From the NCBI GenBank assembly GCA_036496265.1, contig DASXLL010000151.1, forward strand, positions 1 to 55,244: 55,244 nt of DNA, written 5' to 3'. This document shows positions 17,600 through 26,788 of this stretch, one piece after another (position 1 is the first letter of the stretch; every line of letters begins with the position of its first letter). Origin of the DNA: CAYLLN01 sp036496265 (GTDB taxonomy: Bacteria; Planctomycetota; Planctomycetia; Pirellulales; Pirellulaceae). Both the position numbers and the translations under genes were made by a program. The notes beneath the pieces are model-generated. The model made no database searches, had not been told where the DNA came from, and saw only the letters and a program-made list of their open reading frames with translations.

Positions 17600-18796
17600 A
17601 TGCTCGAATCGCTGCCGCTTGCCCCGCCGGATGCCATTTTGGGTTTGATGGATGCGTTTAAGCGCGATCCAAACCCCCATAAGATCAACCTCAGCGTTGG
17701 CGTATATAAGGACGAAGCGGGCACCACGCCGATTTTGCAGTGCGTCAAGGAAGCCGAGCGGCGGCTCTTAGCCAGCGAGAACAGCAAGGGCTATTTGTCG
17801 ATCGAAGGACACGCCGAATATGACCGGCTAGTGCCCGAGTTGCTCTTTGGCCGCGGCCATGAAGTGCTTTCAAGCAAGCGGGCGGTAACGGCCCAGACAC
17901 CGGGCGGCACCGGCTCGCTGCGCGTGGCGGCAGATTTTCTGAAAAAGCATTTTCCGACCGCGAAGGTTTGGGTCAGCAAGCCGACGTGGGCCAACCACGC
18001 GGCGATTTTTACGGCGGCTGGGCAGCAGGTGGAGCAGTATGCGTACATCGATGCGTCCGGCCGAAGCCTGGATTTTGCGGCGATGAAGTCAGCGCTGGGC
18101 CAGATTCCGCGGGGCGACATCGTGCTGTTGCACGCCTGCTGCCATAATCCGACGGGAATCGACCCGACGCTGGACCAGTGGCGCGAGATCGCAAAAATCG
18201 TCGGCGAGCGACAAGTCCTGCCACTGGTCGATTTCGCCTATCAAGGTTTTGGCGATGGAATCAATGAAGACGCTTCCGGCTTGCGGGAATTCGCTCAGCC
18301 GGGGCGAGAACTGCTGGTTTGCAGCTCGTTCTCTAAGAATTTCGGGCTCTACGGGGAACGAGTCGGGGCGCTGACCGTCGTCACCACAAACGAAGAAGCG
18401 GCGCAGCGAGCATTGTCGCAAGTGCGCATCAGCGTGCGGACCAACTACAGCAATCCGCCCGCGCACGGCGCTGCCATCGTGGCCGCCGTCCTGGCTGATA
18501 GCGAGCTGCGGCGGCAGTGGGAGCAAGAACTGGCCGCGATGCGCGACCGCATTCACGCCATGCGAAAGCTCTTTGTCGAAACAATGCGCAAAAAGGCGCC
18601 GAAGCACGATTTTTCGTTTCTTAGCAATCAAAAAGGCATGTTTTCATTTTCGGGCCTGACGAACATGCAAGTGGACGAACTCCGCAGCAAGCACGGCGTC
18701 TATGTCGTCGGCAACGGCGGCCGCATCAATGTCGCCGGCATGACGCGCGACAACATGGAGCCGCTGACAACGGCGATCGCGGCCGTGCTGGGTTAA
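17600..18796 (+). CDS. Aromatic/aspartate aminotransferase (class I, PLP)
   Basis: A 398-residue cytoplasmic class I aminotransferase of the AspC/TyrB branch: MLESLPLAPPDAILGLMDAFKRDP, INLSVGVYKDE, the substrate/cofactor motif CHNPTG, and the PLP-binding lysine in SSFSKNFGLYGERVG (Lys246). The length matches Escherichia coli AspC. It transfers amino groups between aspartate or aromatic amino acids and 2-oxoglutarate; the exact preference cannot be decided. The ATG is preferred over an in-frame TTG three codons upstream. A small hairpin (ccgagattctcgg) lies about 60 bases upstream. Confidence 0.92.
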   Translation: MLESLPLAPPDAILGLMDAFKRDPNPHKINLSVGVYKDEAGTTPILQCVKEAERRLLASENSKGYLSIEGHAEYDRLVPELLFGRGHEVLSSKRAVTAQTPGGTGSLRVAADFLKKHFPTAKVWVSKPTWANHAAIFTAAGQQVEQYAYIDASGRSLDFAAMKSALGQIPRGDIVLLHACCHNPTGIDPTLDQWREIAKIVGERQVLPLVDFAYQGFGDGINEDASGLREFAQPGRELLVCSSFSKNFGLYGERVGALTVVTTNEEAAQRALSQVRISVRTNYSNPPAHGAAIVAAVLADSELRRQWEQELAAMRDRIHAMRKLFVETMRKKAPKHDFSFLSNQKGMFSFSGLTNMQVDELRSKHGVYVVGNGGRINVAGMTRDNMEPLTTAIAAVLG

Positions 18797-18799
18797 CGC

Positions 18800-20221
18800 T
18801 TAATAATTAATCCATCCCATCGACTGCCAGTAGTCGAAAATCCACGGATGCGACCAGGGATTGTCAGCCGCGTACGCAGCAGAGAAGACGCTGACCGCGA
18901 GTACACCGATTGCGGTCGCGCGTCCAAATCGCGATTTGCTGAGCCAATCGACCGCAGGCAACATGCTTAGCAGCCACAGCGGCGTGAGCCAAATCAGCCA
19001 ACGGAGGCAACACGTTCCGCCGCCATAATTACGGTCGAGCTGCGGCCTGGTGAGATAGAAAGCAAGAATCACGGCGGTAATGAGGGCGGTTGTAGCAGCC
19101 AAAAGCAGTGGCGCGCTGTAGGGAACGCCCTCTGTGGCGTTCCGTGCGGTCAGTTCTACGTTTCGACGATGCGAAGTAAACCACATACAACATCCAATGA
19201 CACTGAGCATCCAGATGGGTGTCAACGAGAAGAGACCGTGGTGGCCGATTAAGCAGTTGAACGCATAAACGAGCGGCGACGGCTCGCCAACATCTACTCC
19301 GCGGACAGCGCCGGGCAACCAATAAGAACCCGGATAGTCGTACCAGTTGTCACCCTCCGAGCGGTGAGCGTACGGCGTTCGCCAGTCGCCGTGGGCGATG
19401 TAATTGGTGAACAATGCAGCGGCGGCGACGACTAACACGGCTGGCAAAAAAGCCAATAGCGCCCGCGACGGTGATTTCCAAGCTAGGGCAATGCCTGCGA
19501 ATACAAGAATCGAGAGTGCCGGGAGTTCGTTCGCAGCCAGGAACCCAAAGCTCAGCCCCGCGGCCGCAAAACGCCACCACTCGCGGCGCTCATCGGCGAA
19601 AATGGGTACAGTCACCGCGATAGCCGCAACGAGGCTGATCGCCGCAATCGTGTGATTATTCAGCGTGACAGAAAATGTCGTCAGGAACGTCCCAAAACAG
19701 GCCGCTGCGACTGCAAAGATGCGGCCCCAATCGGTCGTTCCCAAGCAATCGACAAGCTGCGCGAGAACAAACAACGCAGCCGCCATCGGCAGGACGTTTG
19801 TGAGCGCTAGCATCAGTCGAGAGACATATCCCGGCTGTTCGCCAAGCGTCGCGCCGGTGATGTTCTTGACGAGCCAGTACTCGCCAGCCAAAAGCGTTGT
19901 CAACAGCGTCGGCTTGCTGGAGTAGTAATGCTCTTTGCCGTCCGAGCCACGGTGCCGGACAAGATCGATCGTGTGCCAGCCGCGGACGCGGTTGCCTTTT
20001 TTATCGAAAATGACGTTATCGAGGACATAAGTGCCGTCGTCGCCCAGCGCCCGAATCGTCGCCCAGCGGCTGCGGTCGTTCGCGCTCAAAAACGGCGTTT
20101 TACTCTTCGGATCAGACGATTCGACCCGAGCGACGCGGGCCAGCATCATGCCGGCTGAGACTGCAATCAAGACCGCGTAAATCGATCGCCGCCAGTTTGT
20201 CGCAGGCACAGGATCCGTCAT
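18800..20221 (-). CDS. Polytopic membrane protein, GT39/PMT-like
   Basis: A 473-residue multi-spanning membrane protein with about 10 hydrophobic segments and an N-terminal charged loop (VARVESSDPKSKTPF). It resembles planctomycete phospholipid-carrier-dependent glycosyltransferases or uncharacterised relatives, but I see no diagnostic catalytic motif beyond early acidic residues. I chose the ATG whose ATGA overlaps the TGA of the upstream GT2 gene, which argues for translational coupling; a start six codons upstream is possible. A copy of the 28-bp palindrome is carried in frame, encoding RNATEGVPYS in a loop. A role in transferring a sugar made by the GT2 partner is inference. Confidence 0.65.
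   Translation of the reverse strand: MTDPVPATNWRRSIYAVLIAVSAGMMLARVARVESSDPKSKTPFLSANDRSRWATIRALGDDGTYVLDNVIFDKKGNRVRGWHTIDLVRHRGSDGKEHYYSSKPTLLTTLLAGEYWLVKNITGATLGEQPGYVSRLMLALTNVLPMAAALFVLAQLVDCLGTTDWGRIFAVAAACFGTFLTTFSVTLNNHTIAAISLVAAIAVTVPIFADERREWWRFAAAGLSFGFLAANELPALSILVFAGIALAWKSPSRALLAFLPAVLVVAAAALFTNYIAHGDWRTPYAHRSEGDNWYDYPGSYWLPGAVRGVDVGEPSPLVYAFNCLIGHHGLFSLTPIWMLSVIGCCMWFTSHRRNVELTARNATEGVPYSAPLLLAATTALITAVILAFYLTRPQLDRNYGGGTCCLRWLIWLTPLWLLSMLPAVDWLSKSRFGRATAIGVLAVSVFSAAYAADNPWSHPWIFDYWQSMGWINY
19117..19144 (-). repeat. 28-bp palindromic repeat, copy C, in frame inside a coding region
   Basis: The same 28-bp word as at 2213 and 3678, here translated as RNATEGVPYS within the GT39-like protein, between two membrane segments. 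The frame stays open through it. Confidence 0.85.
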
Positions 20222-21204
20222 GCTCGACTCTCCGGCCATTGCCCAGCGCGGTCCTTAATCGAATACGGCACATTCGCGCGGCCATAGTAGGCCGTGAAGA
20301 GCTCCGCGAGAAAGCCCATCGAAATAAACTGTGCGCCGAGCAGGAGCATGGCCACCGAGTACAGGAGTGCCGGCCGCTCATGGAGCGGCTGGAATTTCCA
20401 GTGCGGAAAATGCTCGTTCCAGCCGAAGGCGTTTACCAATAGCCAGCCTAAGGAAAGGTACGTCAAGCCAAAGAGACCGATGGCAAATGCAGCAATCCCG
20501 CACGTGCCCAGCAAATGCTGCGGCCGTTGTTCGAAGCCGGTGAGAAAATAGACGGTCAGAAGATCGAGAAAACCCTTAATGATCCGAGTCATGCCATATT
20601 TCGAGCGGCCGAATTTGCGGGCGCGATGATTGACAACGATCTCGCCGACTTTCCAGCCGCGGGCCGCGGCCAGCACCGGCACAAAACGGTGCAACTCGCC
20701 GTATAGCCGAACTTCGCTGAAAATCTCCCTGCGGTAGCATTTGAAGCCGCAATTATGATCGTGCAGTCTCACGCCGGTGAGCACGCCGACGAGCCAATTA
20801 AAAACGCGCGACGGCCCGACTTTGTGCCACGGATCATGGCGGACCTGTTTCCAGCCGCTGATGCAGTCCAGACCTTTGTCGATTTCTGCTAGGAACCGCG
20901 GGATTTCGCGGGGGTCGTCCTGGAGATCGGCGTCCAAAGTCACGACAACGTCGCCGCGGGCCGCTTCGAAGCCCGCCGACAGTGCCGCCGCCTTCCCAAA
21001 ATTGCGGCGAAACCGAATTCCTCGGACACGAGAATCAGCCGCGGCCAGCTCTTGGATTTTTTGCCAGGAACCATCGGTCGAGCCATCATCGACGAAGACG
21101 ATTTCTAGCTCGTAACCGTTGTCGCGCGCTACATCCAACAGCTCGCGATGCAGCGCCGCGAGGCTATCGACTTCGTTGAGAACAGGAATGACGGTGGAAA
21201 GCAT
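20218..21204 (-). CDS. GT2 family glycosyltransferase (DPM1/GtrB-like)
   Basis: A 328-residue family 2 glycosyltransferase. N-terminal MLSTVIPVLNEVDSL is followed by FVDDGSTDGSW (residues 37-47) and the metal/nucleotide-binding DAD at 91-93 in DADLQDDP. Two C-terminal hydrophobic segments place it on the inner face of the membrane, as in GtrB/ArnC or dolichol-phosphate mannose synthase-like enzymes that load a sugar onto undecaprenyl phosphate. Its stop overlaps the start of the polytopic partner gene, a usual arrangement for GT2 plus membrane transferase. The sugar cannot be inferred. Confidence 0.88.
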   Translation of the reverse strand: MLSTVIPVLNEVDSLAALHRELLDVARDNGYELEIVFVDDGSTDGSWQKIQELAAADSRVRGIRFRRNFGKAAALSAGFEAARGDVVVTLDADLQDDPREIPRFLAEIDKGLDCISGWKQVRHDPWHKVGPSRVFNWLVGVLTGVRLHDHNCGFKCYRREIFSEVRLYGELHRFVPVLAAARGWKVGEIVVNHRARKFGRSKYGMTRIIKGFLDLLTVYFLTGFEQRPQHLLGTCGIAAFAIGLFGLTYLSLGWLLVNAFGWNEHFPHWKFQPLHERPALLYSVAMLLLGAQFISMGFLAELFTAYYGRANVPYSIKDRAGQWPESRA

Positions 21205-21225
21205 GGAGAGCGCGTATGCACCAAA

Positions 21226-21280
21226 GCGAGGCAGGAGCCTCGCGCTAGTGCGTGCCTAGGGGGGACCCTGGGCACGAGAA
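21226..21280 (+). repeat. Double-palindrome intergenic repeat, copy 1
   Basis: It begins gcgaggcaggagcctcgc (stem GCGAGGC/GCCTCGC) and ends with an imperfect palindrome around gtgcctaggggggaccctgggcac. A second copy of the same 55-bp design is at 42517. It lies between the GT2 start and the sulfatase stop. Confidence 0.75.
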
Positions 21281-21324
21281 TAAAGGGACCGCGTTCCAGA
21301 ATAATCGAAACGCGGCCTCGCGCC

Positions 21325-22710
21325 TTACTCTACTTTCTTGTTCTTCCCCTTCTTCGCCCTCCCGCCGCCTTCGCCACCACCAGCCGAGCCCCACAGCGGC
21401 GGCACATTCGATTTATTCCAAGTATCCCATTTGGCTTGCAGCTCCTTCACCTTATCCGGCATGCTGGCGGCCAAATCCTTCGATTCGCCAATATCGCTGG
21501 CCAGGTTGTAAAGCTGCGCCGAGCTCACCGGCTGATTGTTGGCACCGGTCAGCGTATCCGCATTCGTGTCGTAGCGAACCAGCTTGTAATCGCCATCGCG
21601 GATGGCCATTTGCTGGCCAAAACGCCAATACAACGCGTCATGCGGCTTCGCCGCGTTCGCTCCGGTTAAAAACGGCGCCAGATCGACCCCCTCCAGCTTC
21701 AAAGATGGATCAATGCTAACTCCGGCTGCGGTTAGCGCGGTAGCCGTCAAATCAAGCTGAATCACCGGCTTCTCATAAACAGCTGGCTTGATCTTCGCGG
21801 GCCACGAAACGAGGAACGGCACGCGAACGCCCCCTTCGAGCGTCGTCCGTTTCGAGCCCCGCAGCGGCTTATTGATCGAAGCGTTCGTCGTCGTGCCAGG
21901 CATCGTCGGCCCGCCGTTGTCGCTGATGAAGGTGACCAGCGTGTTCTCGGCCACGCCGGCGTCTTCCAGCTTTTTCCGCACCTTGCCGACGGCGTCGTCC
22001 ATCGCGCTCATCATCGCCGCATAGGTCTGCCGCTTCTTGTCCGAGATGTGGGCGAATTTCATCAGCCGCGGATCGTCAGCTTGCATCGGTGTGTGGACGG
22101 CGTTGAACGCCAGATACAAAAAGAACGGCTCGCTTTTGTGCTTCTCAATGAACGCGACGGCCTCGCGGCCGAAGGCATCGGTGAGATACTCTTTTTCATC
22201 CACCTGCTGCGTCCCGCGCAGGATGCCTTGATCTGCGAAATAGTCGTGTGCGCCGCCGAGAAAGCCGAAGAACTCGTCGAATCCGCGCTTGTTCGGATGG
22301 AACTGGGGGTCGGAACCGAGATGCCACTTGCCGACGAGGCCGGTCGCATAGCCGGCCGGTTTCAAGCGGGCTGCAATCATCGTTTCAGTCACTGGCAGTC
22401 CAGTCCCGGCCCCGCCGGCATTGAATTCATGGCCGAATCGCGTTTGATAGCGGCCCGTCATCAGACCGGCGCGAGTAGGCGAACAATACGGCCCGGAGAC
22501 ATAGCCGTTGGTGCAGCGCACGGCCGCTTTGGCCAGCGCATCCAAATTCGGCGTCGGAATATCCTGACAGCCTTGAAAGCCCTCATCGGCATAACCCATG
22601 TCATCGCCGACAATGAAAACGATATTTGGTTTCTTACCATCCGCGGCCAGAAGCGATCCCAGGCAAACGATCGCTAACAACGCCACGTAACTGACAAACC
22701 GAATTTTCAT
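21325..22710 (-). CDS. Type I sulfatase (arylsulfatase-like), exported
   Basis: A 461-residue formylglycine-dependent sulfatase that hydrolyses sulfate esters, probably on polysaccharides or other organic sulfates. A signal peptide covers residues 1-23. Metal-binding aspartates are in VFIVGDDMGY (Asp36, Asp37). The modification motif is CSPTRAGLMTGR starting at Cys76; Thr replaces the usual Ser of CxPSR, a variant seen in the family. Later conserved pieces include GKWHLG and SDNGGPT. The tail ends in a Gly/Lys-rich stretch. Planctomycetes encode many such enzymes. No maturase (FGE or anSME) is in the window. Confidence 0.93.
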   Translation of the reverse strand: MKIRFVSYVALLAIVCLGSLLAADGKKPNIVFIVGDDMGYADEGFQGCQDIPTPNLDALAKAAVRCTNGYVSGPYCSPTRAGLMTGRYQTRFGHEFNAGGAGTGLPVTETMIAARLKPAGYATGLVGKWHLGSDPQFHPNKRGFDEFFGFLGGAHDYFADQGILRGTQQVDEKEYLTDAFGREAVAFIEKHKSEPFFLYLAFNAVHTPMQADDPRLMKFAHISDKKRQTYAAMMSAMDDAVGKVRKKLEDAGVAENTLVTFISDNGGPTMPGTTTNASINKPLRGSKRTTLEGGVRVPFLVSWPAKIKPAVYEKPVIQLDLTATALTAAGVSIDPSLKLEGVDLAPFLTGANAAKPHDALYWRFGQQMAIRDGDYKLVRYDTNADTLTGANNQPVSSAQLYNLASDIGESKDLAASMPDKVKELQAKWDTWNKSNVPPLWGSAGGGEGGGRAKKGKNKKVE

Positions 22711-22865
22711 CGCCGATTGCTCCTATTTTGCGTTTTGCGGCCCCCATTTTGCCCGCAAAAACCGCGCGACGCCACGGTAGCGCAATAAATTATGCCTCAC
22801 CGCCAAATCGCCCGTCTGCCGGCCAGCGTCTATACTTGAGGCAAGGGCCGCAAGGAACATAGGAA

Positions 22866-25800
22866 ATGGCGACCGGAACCGTTCAGACGACAGCCATGCC
22901 GCCCCCGCCGCCGGCCCCGGTCGAAAGCGTCGAGCGCGAGCGGCTGATTCGTCGCCAATTGGCTCGGACGGGCTGGCATGTCCGTCTGGTCGATCTGGCC
23001 AGCAGCATCGCCGTTTGGCTCATTGGTCTGCTTCTGCTCCTTTTGGCCGCGGCCCTGGTGGATCATCTCGTCGGCCTGGGAACGTTCGGCCGCTGTGCAT
23101 TTCTCGCGGCGGTCACAGGCTTCAGCTTGTGGTATCTGGTGCTCTACGTTGGCCCGCTCTTGGTGCGGTCAATCAACCCGACCTATGCGGCGCGGACGAT
23201 CGAGGAAGCCACGCCGACGCTCAAAAACAGCCTGATCAACTTCTTGCTGCTGCGGCAGGACCGGAGCGGGCTAAAAGAAATTGTCTATCAAGCGGTTGAG
23301 CGACAAGCTGCGGCCGATATCGCCGTCGTTCCGGTCGAAGCCACCGTCGATCGCACGCGGCTGATTCACGCCGGCTACGCGCTGTGCGCCGCGATGACGT
23401 TTTTCGCTGCCTACAAGATACTGTCGCCCAAAGATCCGTTTCAAACAATTGCCCGCGTGCTGGCGCCTTGGGCCGAGATCGCGCGTCCGTCTCGTGTGCA
23501 AATCAGCGAGGTCGAACCTGGCAGCACGGAAGTCTACTACGGCCAAACGGCACACATCGAGGCGACCATTCGCGGAATCCGTGAAGGGGACAAGGTCGCC
23601 GTCCGCTATAGCACGGCCGACGGGCAGACAATTGACCAGTCGATTGAGATGAAGCTGGCCGCTGGCAATCGGTATGAGTGCGAACTGCCGCCGGAGCAAG
23701 CGCAGTCGGGCGCGTCCAACGGATTGCTGCAAAACGTGACTTATCGCGTTGTCGCTGGCGATGCGGAGACTTTTCCCTATCGGCTGACTGTCGTCGCCGC
23801 GCCAACGATCATCGTCGATCGACTCGAATATCAATATCCCTCCTACACGCGAAAAGCCGCCGATTCGCTGCGGCAACAGGGCGATATTAAGGCTCTCGAA
23901 GGCACGAAGGTCACGGTTCGCGCTATCGCCAATCAGTCGATCAAATCGGCGTGGCTGGAGTTCGATCCAAGTCCCGCCGGCGGACCAGGCGAAACGGTTC
24001 CACTCACGGCTGACGGCCAAAATGCCCACGGCACGCTCACGCTACAGCTTCGGCCCGATCGGCAGACGCCGTGGCGAGCAACCTATCAAGTGCGTTTTTT
24101 CAACGAGCGCGGCCAGCGGAGCCAGCAGCCGATTTTGCACCGCATTGAAGTCCTCCGCGACCTCGCACCGGAAGTGCAAATCCTGCGGCCTGAGTCAGTG
24201 CGCGTGTCGGTTCCGGAAGATGGCGAGCAAACGATCGAAGTGCGGGCCATCGATCCGGATTTTGGTCTGGCCAAGCTCTATCTCGAAGGCACTGCCGCCG
24301 GCAAGCCGCCGCTGAACATCAATTTGCTCGAAGACGCCGCCGATCAGCCGCCGCGGATCGACGTTCCTTATGCCTTCCGCCCGCGCGAGCACAATCTGAA
24401 GGCCGGCGACGAGCTTAAACTCACCGCCGTGGCCGAAGACAACCGCACCAATCCGCTGACCGGACAGCCGGAGCCAAACGTCACGCGGACAAAGGAATAT
24501 GCGATCGTCGTCACCGCGGCCCAAAACAACGATCAGGGCAAGTCCGGCCAAAATCAGCCAGGCGATAACAAGGCTGGCAAGCAGCCGGATGCGAAATCAC
24601 AGCCCCAAAACGATGCGCAGAAATCGAAGACGGGCTCACAGAAAGAATCGCCAAAAAACGAAAATCAGAAGCAACCGGATCAACAAAACGGACAGCAAAG
24701 CGGCGATGAAAAGACGGGCAACGAGCCGCAAAACGACCAACAGAATTCGCAGAAAAAGAACGACGGCAAAAACGGCAACGAACAAAAAGGCAATTCCAAG
24801 AAAGTCGACGAGAAAAACAAGGGCAACGAGCAGCAGCAAAACGGTGGCAAGGAGAATTCAGAAAAGAGCGATCAAGGCCAGGGGGACCAGCAGCAGGCAC
24901 AACAACAGCCCGGCGATCAGAAATCCGGTCAACAAAAAACGGGTGAGCAGCAGAATGGCAAAGAACAGAACGGCAAGGAACAAGGCGGGCAGGAACAGAG
25001 CGGCAAGGAAGAGAGCGGTCAGCAACAGAACCAAAAACAAAAATCGCAATCCGGCGATCAGCAGCAAAGCGGCGCAGGCTCTGGCGGCGAGCAGAGCAAG
25101 GGTCAGGGCAGCGGCCAGCAAAAAGGCGAGAAAGGCGGCAATGCCGACGGCAACTCCCAAGGCAGCGACTCGGACGGAAAAAACCAAAACGGCCAATCGA
25201 GCGGGCAATCCAAAAAGGCAGGCCAGCCGGGGGACAACTCGAAACAAGGCGGCGGCAATGAGCCGCAGCCAGGCGAAGTGGGCAATGATGCCGATCCCGG
25301 CGAATCGACCGGAAAGGCCAAGCACGATGGCCAGGCAATCGAGCGCGTGATAAATGAAATGCAAAGGCGCGGTCAGGCTGATCAGCAGCCCGCACAGGAT
25401 TCGCAGCAGCGTGGCCAGGATTCGGCTGATCAAAACTCGTCCGCGCAAAAATCGGACGGCAATCCGCAGAATCCGCAAAACTCTGAGACGAAATCAGGCG
25501 GCCAACCTCAAAGCACCGGCTCATCGGATGCCAAAGGCCAAAACTCCGCCAACCCGGGCACGCCCGAAGGCAATGAACAGCGGCCCGATCCAAACGGTAA
25601 AAGCGGCCAATCGCAAGGTAAGGCAGAAAAGACCGGTGATCGGATCGATGATCAAAAGCACGGTCAAAGCCCGGCTGAGCAGCAAAGTGGCGGTAACAAA
25701 GGCGGCGAGTCGCATGGTCCGAGTAAAACCGACAAGGGCGATAAATCGTCAGCGACGAAGGCGGAGAACCGCGATCCCGGCGCCGGCAAAAATGGCGAAC

Positions 25801-26783
25801 AAGGCGCTGGCCAGGCCAGCAACGATAAGAGCGGCTCCGGCGATGGTAACTACAAGAATTTGGATCATAAGAAGGAACTGAAGCCCGACGGCAATCAGCC
25901 GGGACAGAAAGAGGAAAGCCCCGCCAACAGTTCACATCGGCAAAGCGACTCCAAAGGCGGTTCGTCGGGCGAGAACAGCGGCGGCGGCAAGCAAGGCGCG
26001 GGCCAGGCCGGTGCTCAGGAAGGCAACGACAGCGCCGGCAGCAAAAGCGCCGGCGATCAAGGCGCCGGCAAAGCGAACGAAACCGGCAGCGGCGAAGTCG
26101 GCAGCAAAGCCGGCAAGCAGCAGCCGTCAGCCGGCAAAACGGGCCAGAGCGGCGACCAAAAAGGCGAAGGCAGCGGCTCTAAGGCTGGCGAAGGCAATGC
26201 CCCACCAAATAATGCACCGCCAAATAAAGCACAGCCGAATGGACCTTCCAAACAGCCATCAGCCGGTGCCCAGCCGGGCAACTCGCCCGCCAGTAAAACT
26301 GCCGATCCGGCCGATCGCGGCAAAGCCGGCGGCCAGCGGCCTGTCGGCGGCGGTAACGATAACAGCGAGCCATCACAAACCAAGTCCGCGACGACTGAAG
26401 AACAAGAAGCCGACGCGGCCAACCTCGATTACGCCCGCAAAGCCACCGAAATGGCCCTCCGCCGCCTTAAGGACGCGGAGCACAATCCCGACCCTGAGCT
26501 CCTCGAAAAACTCGGCTGGACGCGCGAAGACCTCGCCGAATTTCTCCGCCGCTGGGAGACCCTCGAAAAATCCGCACATGAAACACCCGCCGGCCAGCGC
26601 GAGCTCGACGAAGCTCTCAAAAGCCTCGGCCTCCGCGACCCTGCGAGTCGCCGCCGCGCGGGCGGTAAGCTCAGCGACGACCAGCGCAACATGCGCGACG
26701 CCGGTAATCGCACCGCCGCCCCACCCAAATATCGGGAGCTCTTTGACGCCTTCCGTAAAGGGGCAGCGCGGTCGGGGCAATAA
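22866..26783 (+). CDS. Giant membrane protein with Q/N/G/K-rich low-complexity domain (DUF4175-like)
   Basis: A 1305-residue protein. Three or so membrane segments lie at about 38-62, 74-100 and 155-185. They are followed by a periplasmic-looking beta-rich region to about 550 that resembles DUF4175-type proteins of planctomycetes. Residues about 553-1175 are almost entirely Gln, Asn, Gly, Lys, Ser, Asp and Glu in short varied repeats with no cysteine or aromatic residues to speak of. The last 120 residues return to normal sequence with helices (ATEMALRRLKDAEH, EDLAEFLRRWETLEK). AGGAA precedes the ATG. The role is unknown; a wall-, surface- or matrix-spanning linker is conceivable. The stop converges on the PIN toxin gene with a 5-base gap. 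Confidence 0.75.
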   Translation: MATGTVQTTAMPPPPPAPVESVERERLIRRQLARTGWHVRLVDLASSIAVWLIGLLLLLLAAALVDHLVGLGTFGRCAFLAAVTGFSLWYLVLYVGPLLVRSINPTYAARTIEEATPTLKNSLINFLLLRQDRSGLKEIVYQAVERQAAADIAVVPVEATVDRTRLIHAGYALCAAMTFFAAYKILSPKDPFQTIARVLAPWAEIARPSRVQISEVEPGSTEVYYGQTAHIEATIRGIREGDKVAVRYSTADGQTIDQSIEMKLAAGNRYECELPPEQAQSGASNGLLQNVTYRVVAGDAETFPYRLTVVAAPTIIVDRLEYQYPSYTRKAADSLRQQGDIKALEGTKVTVRAIANQSIKSAWLEFDPSPAGGPGETVPLTADGQNAHGTLTLQLRPDRQTPWRATYQVRFFNERGQRSQQPILHRIEVLRDLAPEVQILRPESVRVSVPEDGEQTIEVRAIDPDFGLAKLYLEGTAAGKPPLNINLLEDAADQPPRIDVPYAFRPREHNLKAGDELKLTAVAEDNRTNPLTGQPEPNVTRTKEYAIVVTAAQNNDQGKSGQNQPGDNKAGKQPDAKSQPQNDAQKSKTGSQKESPKNENQKQPDQQNGQQSGDEKTGNEPQNDQQNSQKKNDGKNGNEQKGNSKKVDEKNKGNEQQQNGGKENSEKSDQGQGDQQQAQQQPGDQKSGQQKTGEQQNGKEQNGKEQGGQEQSGKEESGQQQNQKQKSQSGDQQQSGAGSGGEQSKGQGSGQQKGEKGGNADGNSQGSDSDGKNQNGQSSGQSKKAGQPGDNSKQGGGNEPQPGEVGNDADPGESTGKAKHDGQAIERVINEMQRRGQADQQPAQDSQQRGQDSADQNSSAQKSDGNPQNPQNSETKSGGQPQSTGSSDAKGQNSANPGTPEGNEQRPDPNGKSGQSQGKAEKTGDRIDDQKHGQSPAEQQSGGNKGGESHGPSKTDKGDKSSATKAENRDPGAGKNGEQGAGQASNDKSGSGDGNYKNLDHKKELKPDGNQPGQKEESPANSSHRQSDSKGGSSGENSGGGKQGAGQAGAQEGNDSAGSKSAGDQGAGKANETGSGEVGSKAGKQQPSAGKTGQSGDQKGEGSGSKAGEGNAPPNNAPPNKAQPNGPSKQPSAGAQPGNSPASKTADPADRGKAGGQRPVGGGNDNSEPSQTKSATTEEQEADAANLDYARKATEMALRRLKDAEHNPDPELLEKLGWTREDLAEFLRRWETLEKSAHETPAGQRELDEALKSLGLRDPASRRRAGGKLSDDQRNMRDAGNRTAAPPKYRELFDAFRKGAARSGQ

Positions 26784-26788
26784 CCGAT

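Noticed and set aside
24858..25478. 206-codon minus-strand frame looking like a polytopic membrane protein
   Set aside because: The Leu/Ala/Phe richness is the complement of Gln/Lys/Gly codons, a known artefact, not a gene.
24511..25935. Long minus-strand frame (474 codons) over the low-complexity domain
   Set aside because: Its Arg/Cys/Ser composition is that expected from reading the Gln/Asn/Gly codons backwards; no ribosome-binding site or motif.
24525..26395. Repeats that could suggest a CRISPR array
   Set aside because: Units are irregular, coding and of varying length; there are no constant repeats with unique spacers and no cas genes.
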